64,000 nucleotides of DNA from Cyanobacteria bacterium FACHB-471. Lineage in GTDB: Bacteria > Cyanobacteriota > Cyanobacteriia > Elainellales > Elainellaceae. Position 1 is the stretch's first letter. The number at the start of each line of letters is the position of its first letter. The DNA lies in NCBI GenBank assembly GCA_014695345.1, contig JACJOC010000058.1, forward strand, positions 62,001 through 126,000, given 5' to 3'. Below the pieces are notes generated by a model that did no database searches, was not told the origin of the DNA, and saw only the letters and a list, made by a program, of their open reading frames with translations. This document shows positions 44,884-54,325 of the stretch, piece after piece. A program made the translations under genes and the position numbers.

Positions 44884-46206
44884 TTATGCGCCGATCCACG
44901 GACCCCAAATCGCGAAGGTAATGCCGGGGTTTTGAATATTGACGAAGAGGGTTTCACCGTCGGGGGCAAAGCAAACTCCAGCAAGTTCGCTGGGGTTGAG
45001 CGCATTGTCAGCAAATGGGTAAAGCTCTCCGTCTGGGGTAACTCCGACAATAGATTGGCGATCGCTCCCATCTTCACAAACAAACAAGTCTCCAAATGGC
45101 GACAGAGTGATGTTATCGGGGTTTTTGAGGTGATTTGCGTCAGTCGGTTCAATAAATAGCTCCAGGGTGCCGCCTTGCTCAGCAGTACTGCCCGGAACGT
45201 AGCGCCAGACCTGCCCTAACTCGGTTGCGCCGCCGATGGTGCAGCAAAAGTAAAATTCGCCATTGCCATACCAGATGCCTTCACCCCGGCTGAATTGGGC
45301 TGCGCCAGAATTCGCCCCTTCTAGCCTCACGGTATCAGTAGGGGGGGTTGGGTCAGCGATTGTCACCCACTCTGCCTGCATTGGTTGCCCCACCGAAATC
45401 GTTCGGATGCGGTTGCTGGTGTCGAGCGTTGACAGGTCGGGCAGGGCGATCGCCTGCAACACGCCACCTGCCTGCAAGTTGCCTGGTTGATCTGGAATGA
45501 AGCGATAGAACAAACCGTCTGGACGATCTTCGGTTTGATACACAATCCCAGTGGCAGGATCAACAGCGATCGCCTCGTGGTTAAACCGCCCCATTCCTAC
45601 CAGCGGAACGGGATCGACGGGTTCAGTGGCGCTAGCCGGAACCTCAAAGTTGTAGCCATGAGCAGCGTCAACCGCTTCCGTGGCTGGCGTGGAAACGTCT
45701 TCTTCACAGCTAATCCACGATCCCCAAGGGGTCGCACCTCCAGCACAGTTGCGGTGCGTGCCTGCCAGAGAAACAAAATCGCGAATGATGCGGCGATCGC
45801 GATTCAAAATCAGGGTAGTAGTGCCGCCACGTCCGGTGGAGTCATAGGTTTTATGGGAAGGGGCGATCGCTGCTGGCTTATCCCATTCGCCCAGATTCAT
45901 TTCATGGTTGCGAACCAGAATGATCGTGTTGTCGCGTCCAGCAAATGCCGCCATGCCATCCGGGTTGCCTGGAACTGGATGGCCATCGCTCATCACATTT
46001 CCGGTCTGCGAAAGAATCCGATATTGGAATCCGGGAGGCAAATCTAGCAACCCGTTAGGATCACGCACCAAAGAACCGTAACCCTGACTCCGAACTGACT
46101 GACCCCGAATTTCCTTGGAATACAGCGCCTTGAGCGGAGCAGCTGCCAGAATGCTTCCGGCGGCTCCAGCTCCTGCCAGGGCAAAAAATTTGCGTCGTGA
46201 AACCAT
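44884..46206 (-). CDS. PhoX-family phosphatase-like protein with Tat signal
   Basis: A 440-residue exported protein of the PhoX/DUF839 family. MVSRRKFFALAGAGAAGSILAA is a Tat-type signal (SRRKFFA twin arginine, then hydrophobic stretch). The conserved beta-propeller regions include LVRNHEMN, GGTTTLIL, TPWGSWISCEEDV and FVCEDGS, which in PhoX provide calcium and iron ligands. Family knowledge suggests a periplasmic phosphatase, but it is shorter than classical PhoX, and many DUF839 proteins are uncharacterised. AGGAGAA lies 5-6 bp before the ATG. The 65-bp space to purT shows no clear Pho box. It is followed by the sugar-binding lipoprotein gene. Confidence 0.85.
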   Translation of the reverse strand: MVSRRKFFALAGAGAAGSILAAAPLKALYSKEIRGQSVRSQGYGSLVRDPNGLLDLPPGFQYRILSQTGNVMSDGHPVPGNPDGMAAFAGRDNTIILVRNHEMNLGEWDKPAAIAPSHKTYDSTGRGGTTTLILNRDRRIIRDFVSLAGTHRNCAGGATPWGSWISCEEDVSTPATEAVDAAHGYNFEVPASATEPVDPVPLVGMGRFNHEAIAVDPATGIVYQTEDRPDGLFYRFIPDQPGNLQAGGVLQAIALPDLSTLDTSNRIRTISVGQPMQAEWVTIADPTPPTDTVRLEGANSGAAQFSRGEGIWYGNGEFYFCCTIGGATELGQVWRYVPGSTAEQGGTLELFIEPTDANHLKNPDNITLSPFGDLFVCEDGSDRQSIVGVTPDGELYPFADNALNPSELAGVCFAPDGETLFVNIQNPGITFAIWGPWIGA

Positions 46207-46271
46207 CCGTTCTCCTGAGCCTAGCGGATTTACACTGCAGCTCTCTCAGCCATAAAACAGCTTTTTGGGAT

Positions 46272-47495
46272 TCAAACCAAAATTTTCACCTCAGCCGCAC
46301 AAGCGGTCGCGCGTTCCCTCGCTTGCTCGATCGTCTTACCTGTAGCAAGAGCTACTCCCATGCGACGGTTTTTGTAGCAGGTGAGTTTGCCGAATAGTCG
46401 TAGCTTTGTCTCAGGAATCTGGAGTGCACGATCAGCTCCGGTCGTTTGCGGACTCTCTCCTGCTCCCGGAGCCAAAATTACGGCAGAAGCACTGGGTTTG
46501 ATCAAGTCGATGGAGCCGATGGGCAGTCCGGCGATCGCCCTTACGTGCAGCTCAAACTCTGACATGTTCTGGCTGATCATCGTCACCATGCCGGTATCGT
46601 GCGGGCGCGGACTGACTTCACTAAAGTAGACGGTTTGCTCTCCATCCGGTTCACCCTGAATGAATAGCTCCACGCCAAAAATGCCCCAACCGCCCAGAGC
46701 GTCAGTAATTTTGCGGCCAATGTCGTGACATTGAGCCAACGTAGCTTCTGGCAGGGGGCAAGGTTGCCAGGACTCCCGATAATCACCGCTTACCTGCACA
46801 TGACCAATGGGTGGGCAGAAGGCAGTGCCCTCAATCGATCGCACCGTTAGCAACGTGATCTCGGTGTGAAAATCAACAAATCCTTCGACAATGACTCTGG
46901 CATTTTTAGCCCGACCACCCGTGTGAGCATAGTTCCAAGCAGGCAAAATCTGAGCTTCGGTGCGCACAGTGCTCTGTCCCTTGCCTGACGAACTCATGAC
47001 GGGCTTGACAATACAGGGCAAACCGATAGCCGCGATCGCCTCCTGATACTCCGCCTCCGTTTCCGCAAACCGATAGGGCGATGTCTTTAGCCCCAACTCC
47101 TCAGCCGCCAGCCGTCGGATGCCTTCTCGATTCATCGTCAGGTTCGTTGCCTGGGCAGTTGGTATGACGCGCCAGCCCTCTTGCTCTAGCTCGATTAGGG
47201 TTCCGGTAGCGATCGCCTCAACCTCTGGCACGATTACGCTCGGACGCTCTTTGGTCACCAGCCAACGCAGCTTTGCCCCATCCAACATATCCACGACGTG
47301 AGCGTGATGGGCAACCTGCATTGCAGGTGCATTCGCATAAGAGTCAACTGCAATTACTTCTAAACCCAGACGCATTGCTTCGATTGCCACCTCCTTGCCC
47401 AACTCTCCTGAGCCGAGCAGCAGCAGCCGTTGGGCATTGGTAGTTAGCGGTGCCCCCCAAACCTGATGAGTTGAAAGAGAAGCTGGAGCATTCAT
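46272..47495 (-). CDS. purT: Formate-dependent phosphoribosylglycinamide formyltransferase
   Basis: A 407-residue ATP-grasp enzyme making formyl-GAR from GAR, formate and ATP in purine synthesis. The N-terminal segment [27 protein letters not shown] is the GAR-binding Rossmann-like part, [13 protein letters not shown] the ATP-grasp loop, [18 protein letters not shown] and [17 protein letters not shown]-type segments (here [17 protein letters not shown]) the catalytic core. Length and order match PurT throughout. It is the first gene of a minus-strand group with the PhoX-family protein, although the functions are unrelated. It is divergent from pilM across 543 bp. Confidence 0.96.
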   Translation of the reverse strand: MNAPASLSTHQVWGAPLTTNAQRLLLLGSGELGKEVAIEAMRLGLEVIAVDSYANAPAMQVAHHAHVVDMLDGAKLRWLVTKERPSVIVPEVEAIATGTLIELEQEGWRVIPTAQATNLTMNREGIRRLAAEELGLKTSPYRFAETEAEYQEAIAAIGLPCIVKPVMSSSGKGQSTVRTEAQILPAWNYAHTGGRAKNARVIVEGFVDFHTEITLLTVRSIEGTAFCPPIGHVQVSGDYRESWQPCPLPEATLAQCHDIGRKITDALGGWGIFGVELFIQGEPDGEQTVYFSEVSPRPHDTGMVTMISQNMSEFELHVRAIAGLPIGSIDLIKPSASAVILAPGAGESPQTTGADRALQIPETKLRLFGKLTCYKNRRMGVALATGKTIEQARERATACAAEVKILV

Positions 47496-48038
47496 GACGG
47501 TAAAAAATGATGGAAAAACGATGGAAAACCAGAGTAATACTGGACATTCTCAGGTCGCTTCATTATCATGCCTTACTCTGGAGCCCGGTTCTAGATTTTA
47601 GTCACGAGCCATACAAATGATCAGTCAAATCATCAGGCGGTGGTCATTGGGTGGGTCATTAACCAATGACACTAGCCAAAATCAAATTATTCTGACCAGA
47701 ATTTGAGTCATTCTGACCAAAATCAAGCTCGTCTTTGCCAGGAGAATCGATTTTCTCAGTGTTTTTCTCAATTTTTTTCAGATAAATTTCGTTCAACTGT
47801 ACTTTTTTCTCTAAATTGTGTGTAATATCGCTGGTAAATCAGTAAGTTTCACAGCAGAGAAACTTCTACCGACCGGTAACAGGGTGGCATCTTTTAAGGT
47901 TTGTATCCTTCGACTAAGACTGGCAATTCTGACTTAAATTAGGTACCATGCGCTAGCGCTAATCCCGCTGCACTGACTGTTTCTAAACTCAATTCGATTG
48001 CCTAACTTCTTCTAACTTCTGAACGAGCGGACAAAACT
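47496..48038. promoter_or_regulatory. Long divergent region upstream of pilM
   Basis: A 543-bp gap between purT and pilM. It holds an 8-bp perfect stem GTCATTGG / CCAATGAC (47643-47670, 12-nt loop). This is followed by two near-repeats of ATTCTGACCA(A/G)AAT (from about 47689 and 47710). Further downstream is a very AT-rich stretch, then GTAATATCG as a possible -10 region near 47822. No gene is seen. The length and repeated motif suggest regulated pilus gene expression. Confidence 0.5.
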
Positions 48039-49151
48039 GTGTTTAGCAGCTTCAAGGGTTTACTATCAAAAAAGACTAAAGGGATCGGGATAGAGTTGAC
48101 TCCCGAACGAGTCAACATTGCGCGGCTGAGAAAAAAAGGTCAGGCGTTTCAGCTCGTCACTCTGGCATCTGCCGAAGTTCCAGAGGGAGTTTTTCAAGAA
48201 GGGCAGATCGTAGACTCTGCGACGATGGCAGAAATCATTCAGTCAGTTGTTGCAGAAAGCAAGATCAAAATTAAGAACGCCGCGACTGCTATCCCCGGTG
48301 GACGGGACACCGTTACCCGCATCATTCCAGTACCTGCAGAGCTAGATGATCGTGAGCTGCGGGAAATGGTTCTCAATCAGGAAGCTGGACTATATCTACC
48401 ATTCCCTCGTGAAGAGGCAGATGTAGACTACCAAAAACTCGGCTTCTTTGTGGATGAAGACGGGATCGAAAAGGTGCAGGTGTTGCTGGTAGCCACTCGC
48501 AAAGAGGTAACTGATTCCTATATCAGCACCTTCCAACAAGCAGGCATCACAATCAATGCGTTGGAAATCAGCAGTTTCTCCTTAATCCGAACGATTCGAG
48601 AGCAGCTCAGGCAGTTTACGCCTCAGGAAGCCGCGGCGATCGTTGATATTGAGTTTGAAAGCACGGAAATCTCTATCGTTGTGGATGGAGTTCCTCAGTT
48701 CTCTCGAACCGTGCCCATTGGAACGTTTCAGATTCAAAGTGCGCTCAGTCGGGCGATGAATTTGCCTCCTTCGCGCAGCACTGAGCTACTCCAAGGAATG
48801 ACGGTTCCAGTAATGCCGATGGACAGCGTTGGGATGCCCAAAATGGGTGGAACCAATCCTGGAACGGCGGCAATGCTGAGGGTTTTAGGTGAATTGGCGG
48901 ATGAACTTCGCCGTTCGATCGATTTCTACCTCAACCAAGGCGACAACTTAGAAGTAGCACAGCTTTTGTTAGCGGGTCCCGGTGGGGCGATCGGCCAACT
49001 TGATGAATTCTTCTCTCAGCGGTTAAGCTTGCCTGCCAGTCAGGTCGATCCGGTTGCGGCACTTTCGCTTGAGGTAGACCAGGAAATTCCTTCAGTTCAA
49101 CGACCTGGGCTAGGGGTTGTTTTGGGTTTGGGTTTGCGGGAGGCATGGTGA
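48039..49151 (+). CDS. pilM: Type IV pilus assembly ATPase-like protein PilM
   Basis: A 370-residue actin-like cytoplasmic protein of the pilus alignment complex. GIGIELTPERVNIARL (15-30) is the first phosphate-binding segment of the FtsA/PilM fold, AIPGGRDTVTRIIPVP follows, and VDIEFESTEISIVVDG supplies the second. LLLAGPGGAIGQLDEF near the C-terminus is the adenosine-side motif. It binds the cytoplasmic tail of PilN. The frame starts at GTG 48039; there is no nearer ATG with a good ribosome site. The stop TGA is 1 bp from the pilN start. In cyanobacteria this operon serves motility and natural competence. Confidence 0.96.
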   Translation: MFSSFKGLLSKKTKGIGIELTPERVNIARLRKKGQAFQLVTLASAEVPEGVFQEGQIVDSATMAEIIQSVVAESKIKIKNAATAIPGGRDTVTRIIPVPAELDDRELREMVLNQEAGLYLPFPREEADVDYQKLGFFVDEDGIEKVQVLLVATRKEVTDSYISTFQQAGITINALEISSFSLIRTIREQLRQFTPQEAAAIVDIEFESTEISIVVDGVPQFSRTVPIGTFQIQSALSRAMNLPPSRSTELLQGMTVPVMPMDSVGMPKMGGTNPGTAAMLRVLGELADELRRSIDFYLNQGDNLEVAQLLLAGPGGAIGQLDEFFSQRLSLPASQVDPVAALSLEVDQEIPSVQRPGLGVVLGLGLREAW

Positions 49152-49152
49152 T

Positions 49153-50025
49153 ATGTACAGTCTAGATATCAATTTTCTGAATGACCGGGTTGAGCGTCCG
49201 GCAGAAACTGGCAGACCCGACCCTCGTATTGTCCAGGACAGTCCTCGACCTATCTTTTTAGGGGTAGGGGTCGCAGCGCTGCTGCTAGGGTCTGTAGTCG
49301 GGCTATGGGTTTTCTTGCAGAGTCGTAATGCGGCTTTGGCTCAGCGGCAGGCTGAGCTAGATTCTGAGCTAGCTGCTTTGCAGGCTCAACTCTCTGAAGT
49401 GGATACGATTAATCAGCAAATTACAGCGATTAATACTGAAGTTCAGGCTTTAGGGTCGGTCTTTAATCAGATCAAGCCCTGGTCAGCACTGTTGCAGGAT
49501 ATTCGCGATCGCGTCCCGGCTAACGTTCGGATTGGTTCAATTGAGCAACTGAGTGATGAAGACAGCGCCACAGCTGCAGCTGCTGGTCAACCCTCACCTG
49601 TAGCTCAACCTGCGCCAGCAGCTTCCCCGACCGATCCCAATGCTGCTCCAGCCGATCCCAATGCTGCTCCAGTTGCCCCAGCTCCACCAACCACGTCAGT
49701 AGTTCAAATCTCTGGGCTGGCTCGTTCATTCGACGATGTGAATGACTTTGTCCTGACGTTAAAGCGATCGCCCTTCCTAGAAGCTGAAGAGACTCGCCTC
49801 TTAACCGCTGAACTCATCGACAACCCAACCCAAATTGAGTTTGGGGAAGGTATTCAGTCCAACAATATTGAGGTAGAACTGCCCCAGGTGGTTCAATATA
49901 CAATTTCTAGCCAGTTAACCGATCTTCCGGCATCAGAATTGTTTCAGGACCTGGAGCGAACCCTGGCTGTCGGTTTGACGGCTAGAATTCAAGCACTTCG
50001 AGAGAGAGGAGTCATTCAGCCATGA
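49153..50025 (+). CDS. pilN: Type IV pilus assembly protein PilN
   Basis: A 290-residue inner-membrane protein. The N-terminus MYSLDINFLNDR is the conserved PilM-binding tail, a single helix lies at about 36-57 (IFLGVGVAALLLGSVVGLWV), then a coiled coil and a ferredoxin-like domain. Residues about 140-180 form an Ala/Pro-rich linker with the heptapeptide DPNAAPA duplicated; the DNA there is a direct repeat of 21 bp (49633-49653 and 49654-49674). The ATG at 49153 is chosen because the longer frame would overlap pilM and the true N-terminal motif starts here. The stop overlaps the pilO start (ATGA). Confidence 0.94.
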   Translation: MYSLDINFLNDRVERPAETGRPDPRIVQDSPRPIFLGVGVAALLLGSVVGLWVFLQSRNAALAQRQAELDSELAALQAQLSEVDTINQQITAINTEVQALGSVFNQIKPWSALLQDIRDRVPANVRIGSIEQLSDEDSATAAAAGQPSPVAQPAPAASPTDPNAAPADPNAAPVAPAPPTTSVVQISGLARSFDDVNDFVLTLKRSPFLEAEETRLLTAELIDNPTQIEFGEGIQSNNIEVELPQVVQYTISSQLTDLPASELFQDLERTLAVGLTARIQALRERGVIQP

Positions 50026-50828
50026 CCGTCGGTGGAGATTTCGTCCCTTCAGGGGACAGAAGAGAATATGACGCTGGGGGCAACTACCCCACAGTATTTG
50101 GCATTAGACTCACCCCATCTGTAAGTGGGATCTTGATTGCTCTTTTGGGGTTGGGTGCGTCAGCCTACTTACTGATCAACCTGGTGCAACCAACTTGGCA
50201 GCGAAACCAGGAATTGCGTCAGGATGTTGCTGCTAAGGAAAGCCAGTTGATTAACCGTGAGGAAAGTCAGCAGCAAATTCAGGAAGCAAGGGCTGAATTG
50301 GCAGAAGCTAGACAGGTGAGAGCTGATGTTGTCGCTCTATTTGCCAATCAAGAGAGCATTGACACGCTGCTACTTGACTTGAATGAACGCATCCAGGCAG
50401 TCAATGCCGGAATTCAGGATGAAGATAGAAGGGCAAACTTGACCCGGTTTGAGCTAAATGAAGAATTGTCTGGCGTAGTCACTGACAGTTCACTGGGTAC
50501 AGAGGTTAACAACCGGATAGAACGACGTGTATACGATGTCGAGCTTGAGGGCGATTTTCCTCAAACTCAGTCAATCATGCGAAATATCGAACGATTACAG
50601 CCTTTGCTAGTAGTCAAAAATCTTAATTCTGAACTAGATTTTGCTGCACAAAGTATTCTAATTGATGCTCAAGGCAGACTACTGCCAAATGGTCAACCCG
50701 TCACTCGCATTACCACTGCCTTCCAGCTACAGGCGCTTGTACCGGTAGAAAATACACCTGCTCCTGCTGCTAGCCCTCCCGCAGCAGGAACGACAGAAGG
50801 GGAAGCGGTTGAGGGAGCCACTAATTAG
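50022..50828 (+). CDS. pilO: Type IV pilus assembly protein PilO
   Basis: A 268-residue inner-membrane protein that pairs with PilN. A single helix near 30-52 (VSGILIALLGLGASAYLLINLV) is followed by a long coiled coil (about 58-110) and a globular periplasmic domain; the C-terminus is an Ala/Pro-rich tail. Start codon and pilN stop overlap by 4 bp. In proteobacteria a pilP gene would follow, but here the next gene is pilQ, the usual order in cyanobacteria. The intergenic 136 bp before pilQ contain two short hairpins (50841-50858 and 50880-50897). Confidence 0.93.
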   Translation: MTVGGDFVPSGDRREYDAGGNYPTVFGIRLTPSVSGILIALLGLGASAYLLINLVQPTWQRNQELRQDVAAKESQLINREESQQQIQEARAELAEARQVRADVVALFANQESIDTLLLDLNERIQAVNAGIQDEDRRANLTRFELNEELSGVVTDSSLGTEVNNRIERRVYDVELEGDFPQTQSIMRNIERLQPLLVVKNLNSELDFAAQSILIDAQGRLLPNGQPVTRITTAFQLQALVPVENTPAPAASPPAAGTTEGEAVEGATN

Positions 50829-50964
50829 TTAGACATCTGTGCAGAAGTGTAAATCTGCACCATCAGGGGCATGTTCGTGGATGCGTTAAACCGCATCAAG
50901 CCTAACCTGGCTCAATAATCAATTCAATTCAACGTTAAAAGGGTTTCTGAAGGAGGAGTGGACT

Positions 50965-53094
50965 GTGAAGCATCTTGGACTTGGTAGCGCTTTGGGCAGC
51001 AGTATTTTGACGAGTGGAGCCTGGGTGCTGTTGGCAACTCAACCAGCTTTTGCTCAAGCAACTCAGGTGACGAATGTCAGGCTCAATCCTAGTGGGCAAG
51101 GGGTTGATGTGATCTTGGAAACGCGAGATGGCGATCGCCCTCAAATCTTTACCGTCAGCCAGGGCAACACACTGGTTGCCGATGTCGTAAACACCCAACT
51201 CGCGCTGCAAGACGGCAACGGCTTCTTGCAAAATAGCCCTGCTCCAGGAATTAGCTCTGTTGTCGTCAGTCAACTTGATGCAAACAGCGTCAGAGTCACC
51301 GTTACAGGTGATGCCGAAGCTCCGTCTGGTCAAATTTCTCAAGGTAATGAAGGCGTAGTCCTGAGTGTCAGCCCTGCCGAACAAGGCTCAGTCGCACAAC
51401 AGCCCAGCCCAGCCACCTCAGAAGCTGCTAACACAGACTCCCAAACGGTTGCACAACGCCAGCCCGTTGCCCAGACTCCAGACGATGTGCTAGTGCCAGA
51501 CCCACAGATTGAAATTGATGGGGTTCCAATTCCAGCCCCCACTCAGCAAAACTTTACCCCACCTCTACAACCTCGTGCAGTTGCCCCACCTGTCGGTGAC
51601 ATTGCAGTTTCTCTGGTTGACACCTCACCCCCAGCGATCGACCTAGGAACAGGAGAATTGGTACCTCGTCTGGTGTTGCGCGATGCACCCGTGCGAGATG
51701 TGCTGTCTCTGTTAGCCCGGGCTGCCGGACTCAACGTTGCTTATATCGGGCAAGACTCATCCCAGACGGAAGATGCTGCTGCTCCCGACGGAGCTGCCTC
51801 AGACATCAGAATTTCTCTGGACATTGAGAATGAGCCTGTCCAGGATGTTTTCAACTACGTGCTGCGGATTAGTGGGCTAGATGCAAACCGTACAGGACGC
51901 ACAATTTTCGTTGGGCCGAGCCTACCTAACGAAGCCCGTCAGTTAGTCACTCGCAACTTGCGGTTAAACCAGGTTCCCGTAGGAACAGCCCTCAACTTTT
52001 TGGTTGGTCTAGGTGCTGAAACTGCCGTTAGCCGCCAACGTCAGGTCACCTTCGTGAGCGCCATTCCGGTTGAGACGGGTGCTGAAGGAGGTGCAACGGT
52101 CACTGAGCAGTCAGCCCAAACGTTTACGGAAGAGAGAATTGAAACTCAGCGCGTAGATTTTGAGGATTCTACTCCTTTACTTCGCGGCTTGCAGGTAGTA
52201 GGTGACGAACGTACCAATTCCGTCACTTTGGTTGGTGCACCCAATCAAGTTGAGATTGCAACTGCCCAGCTAGTTCAACTCGATGTACGCCGTCGCCAAG
52301 TTGCAATCAATGTTCGGATTGTGGATGTTGACCTCCTAGCGCTTGACCGAGCTTCCACCAGCTTTTCTTTCGGCATAAACGATACTTTCGTAGGTGTCGG
52401 TGGCGGTCGGGGACTCACCGTCGATTTTCTTGATCCTGGTACAAATATTGATCGTAACTTGGTTGCCGCACTTGAGCTTGAGGTGGAAAACCAGAATGCT
52501 AAGATCCTCACTGATCCAACTTTAGTCGTTCAAGAAGGGCAGACGGCTGAGGTGCAGTTGACCGAAGAAGTAATTACCAACTTCGAGATTGAAACTACTG
52601 GGACAGGCGATGATAGAACTCAAACCGTAACCGTTGAGCGAACACCTGCGGGTTTAATCTTGCAGGTTCAAGTTGACCGAATTGACGACAACGGATTTAT
52701 CTCATTGTCGGTAGCTCCTTCAATCTCGGCTCCTGCTGCAGTAGAGGAAGTTGAACTGGATGATAACTTGGTTGAAATTACTCTCTTAGCCGAAAGAAGA
52801 TTAACGTCTGGGCAGGTGCGTGTACGAGACGGTCAGACGCTCATCCTCTCTGGTATTATTCAGGACCAAGATCGGACTGTCGTGAGTAAAGTTCCCATCC
52901 TGGGTGACATCCCTCTGCTGGGTGCCCTCTTTAGAGACACGGACCGCACAAATTCTCGTCAGGAAGTGATTGTGATCTTGACTCCGCAAATCTTAGATGA
53001 CTCGGATGGTTCTACGTTTGGCTATAGCTATACGCCGCAGCGAGAGACGCAGCAGTTCTTGGAGGATCGCACTCGTCCTACCCAAGAAGATTAA
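50965..53094 (+). CDS. pilQ: Type IV pilus secretin PilQ
   Basis: A 709-residue outer-membrane secretin. A signal peptide ends near AFAQA (about residues 28-34). An AMIN domain (about 37-115) would bind peptidoglycan. It is followed by a Pro/Gln-rich linker, an STN/N0 domain (LVPRLVLRDAPVRDVLSLLARAAGLNVAY in two halves near 230-260), an N1-type domain, and the secretin barrel (about 440-690) with the signature VPILGDIPLLGALFR and VIVILTPQIL. The GTG start at 50965 has a strong AGGAGG 8 bp upstream. The protein forms the pore through which the pilus passes. The operon is closed by the hairpin at 53154-53190. Confidence 0.96.
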   Translation: MKHLGLGSALGSSILTSGAWVLLATQPAFAQATQVTNVRLNPSGQGVDVILETRDGDRPQIFTVSQGNTLVADVVNTQLALQDGNGFLQNSPAPGISSVVVSQLDANSVRVTVTGDAEAPSGQISQGNEGVVLSVSPAEQGSVAQQPSPATSEAANTDSQTVAQRQPVAQTPDDVLVPDPQIEIDGVPIPAPTQQNFTPPLQPRAVAPPVGDIAVSLVDTSPPAIDLGTGELVPRLVLRDAPVRDVLSLLARAAGLNVAYIGQDSSQTEDAAAPDGAASDIRISLDIENEPVQDVFNYVLRISGLDANRTGRTIFVGPSLPNEARQLVTRNLRLNQVPVGTALNFLVGLGAETAVSRQRQVTFVSAIPVETGAEGGATVTEQSAQTFTEERIETQRVDFEDSTPLLRGLQVVGDERTNSVTLVGAPNQVEIATAQLVQLDVRRRQVAINVRIVDVDLLALDRASTSFSFGINDTFVGVGGGRGLTVDFLDPGTNIDRNLVAALELEVENQNAKILTDPTLVVQEGQTAEVQLTEEVITNFEIETTGTGDDRTQTVTVERTPAGLILQVQVDRIDDNGFISLSVAPSISAPAAVEEVELDDNLVEITLLAERRLTSGQVRVRDGQTLILSGIIQDQDRTVVSKVPILGDIPLLGALFRDTDRTNSRQEVIVILTPQILDDSDGSTFGYSYTPQRETQQFLEDRTRPTQED

Positions 53095-53153
53095 GGATTA
53101 ATGTGAGTTAGTTCGCGCTGTTTCAGTCGCCTATTGTGCCTTTGAGATGACAA

Positions 53154-53190
53154 AAAAGATTGCCGATCGCAGTGCGATCGGCAATCTTTT
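53154..53190 (+). terminator. Strong intrinsic terminator after pilQ
   Basis: A perfect 17-bp stem with an AGT loop: AAAAGATTGCCGATCGC (53154-53170) pairs with GCGATCGGCAATCTTTT (53174-53190). Its A-run and T-run make it work on either strand. It lies 60 bp after the pilQ stop. A HIP1-like GCGATCG core is built into both arms. Confidence 0.92.
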
Positions 53191-53307
53191 ACGTTTAACG
53201 TAGAGGATGAATCAATACTGGTTTTAATCTACATTTAACAGGACTTACAGAGGAAAATGATGCATAATTGACGAGATCTATTTTCGCTGCTGAGATTTCC
53301 TAGTTTC

Positions 53308-53754
53308 ATGAGCAAATTATTCTCTAAGTTTAGCCTTGCTTTAGTGGCTCCGGCAGCACTGCTGACAGTTGTTGTGAGTGCGCTTTCAGCTAGTGCCCAA
53401 TCAATGTACACTCCAGTTCCATTGGATAGTAGCAACGAAATTACGGATACGCTTACAGATTCAGATATTCCAACAGGGTTTGGTGGGTTTGCACGGGATT
53501 ATCTGGTTACGTTTGAAGCAGGCGATCAGGTAGCGATCGATCTAACTTCTGATGAGTTTGATACCATCATTACCTTGATTGGGCCGGACGGTGCAACATT
53601 CGGTGAGAACGATGACGGTCCCGATGGCACGACCAACTCTCTCTTATTTGCTCGGATTACTGTACCAGGTAGCTATATTGTTCGGGTTAGACCTTATGCA
53701 GGTCAAGGACTGGGTTCTTTTAACCTGAAAGTTACTCGTCTGCGTCCGATTTAA
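53308..53754 (+). CDS. Secreted PPC-domain protein
   Basis: A 148-residue exported protein. The signal peptide (FSKFSLALVAPAALLTVVVS... cleavage near ASAQS, about residue 31) is followed by one pre-peptidase C-terminal-like beta-sandwich: YLVTFEAGDQVAIDLTSDEFDT, then LIGPDGATFGENDDG and SYIVRVRPYAGQGLGSFNLKV. PPC domains normally follow secreted proteases, but here the domain is alone, so binding or structural roles are likely. It lies downstream of the pilQ terminator and is probably transcribed alone. Confidence 0.85.
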   Translation: MSKLFSKFSLALVAPAALLTVVVSALSASAQSMYTPVPLDSSNEITDTLTDSDIPTGFGGFARDYLVTFEAGDQVAIDLTSDEFDTIITLIGPDGATFGENDDGPDGTTNSLLFARITVPGSYIVRVRPYAGQGLGSFNLKVTRLRPI

Positions 53755-53995
53755 GTTCTTGGTCTGGGGCGCTGCTTTTAGCTGGAATGAACAATTGCGG
53801 TGCCCTTTGCCCTCCTGACTGAATGGGTAAGTTGTTTGTTGTGGTGGTTGAAGCGGGTGTTGATGTAGTGCTACTCGCACTACTGGGCAAAGATGATGGA
53901 TGGGTAAGTGAGTGGCACAGCAGCGTTAATAGACAGGAACAAACTGCTAGTAGCCACAGGTCTAGAGCCTTACTCGACAGCCGTCGATCGCCCAT
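53732..53995 (-). CDS. Possible small membrane-anchored Ser/Thr-rich protein
   Basis: An 87-residue candidate from ATG 53995 (MGDRRLSSKALDLW). A hydrophobic segment at about 12-30 (LDLWLLAVCSCLLTLLCHSL) is followed by a low-complexity Ser/Thr/Pro stretch and a charged end. It could be an exported or anchored peptide. A longer frame reaches to 54136 but its extra part is basic and unconvincing. It overlaps the end of the PPC gene by 23 bp in the opposite direction. I recognise no family; the call rests on the membrane-segment pattern only. Confidence 0.4.
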   Translation of the reverse strand: MGDRRLSSKALDLWLLAVCSCLLTLLCHSLTHPSSLPSSASSTTSTPASTTTTNNLPIQSGGQRAPQLFIPAKSSAPDQELKSDADE

Positions 53996-54325
53996 TGTTA
54001 GAGCAAAATATTGGATTGAGCGGGTTTGGATTAAGTAGGTGGAGTGGGATCTAGAGCGATCGCCCCTAAGCTTGGTCATTGTTGCATTCCTATCCTTCAA
54101 CATTGCTTTGACGCTTTGACCTGAAAGAGGTTCCAATCCGATTTATCAACTTCATGGCAACCTCATCAAGCAGCTTACCCAAACCAGGGTCCGTAACATA
54201 GCTCTGTCTACGGAAAGAGTAGGGGGCTTACTCCAGGTTAGATGAAACTCTCCCTCTTGAGAGGCGACTTGATTTAGTCAAGTCTGATACTTCTAGGTGA
54301 AGTTAAGTTTTCCTGGAGAGGATCT
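53996..54325. promoter_or_regulatory. Leader region of the helical carotenoid protein gene, with hairpin
   Basis: This 330-bp stretch holds the promoter of the carotenoid protein gene. A 7-bp perfect inverted repeat GACTTGA / TCAAGTC with a 5-nt centre lies at 54266-54284, 42 bp before the ATG, and could be an operator or a leader hairpin. GGAGAGGA lies about 4 bp before the ATG at 54326. I see no further gene here. Confidence 0.45.

Noticed and set aside
46207-46271. Pho box controlling the PhoX-family gene
   Set aside because: No tandem 8-bp Pho-box-like repeats are visible in the 65 bp between purT and this gene; regulation may lie upstream of purT or be absent.
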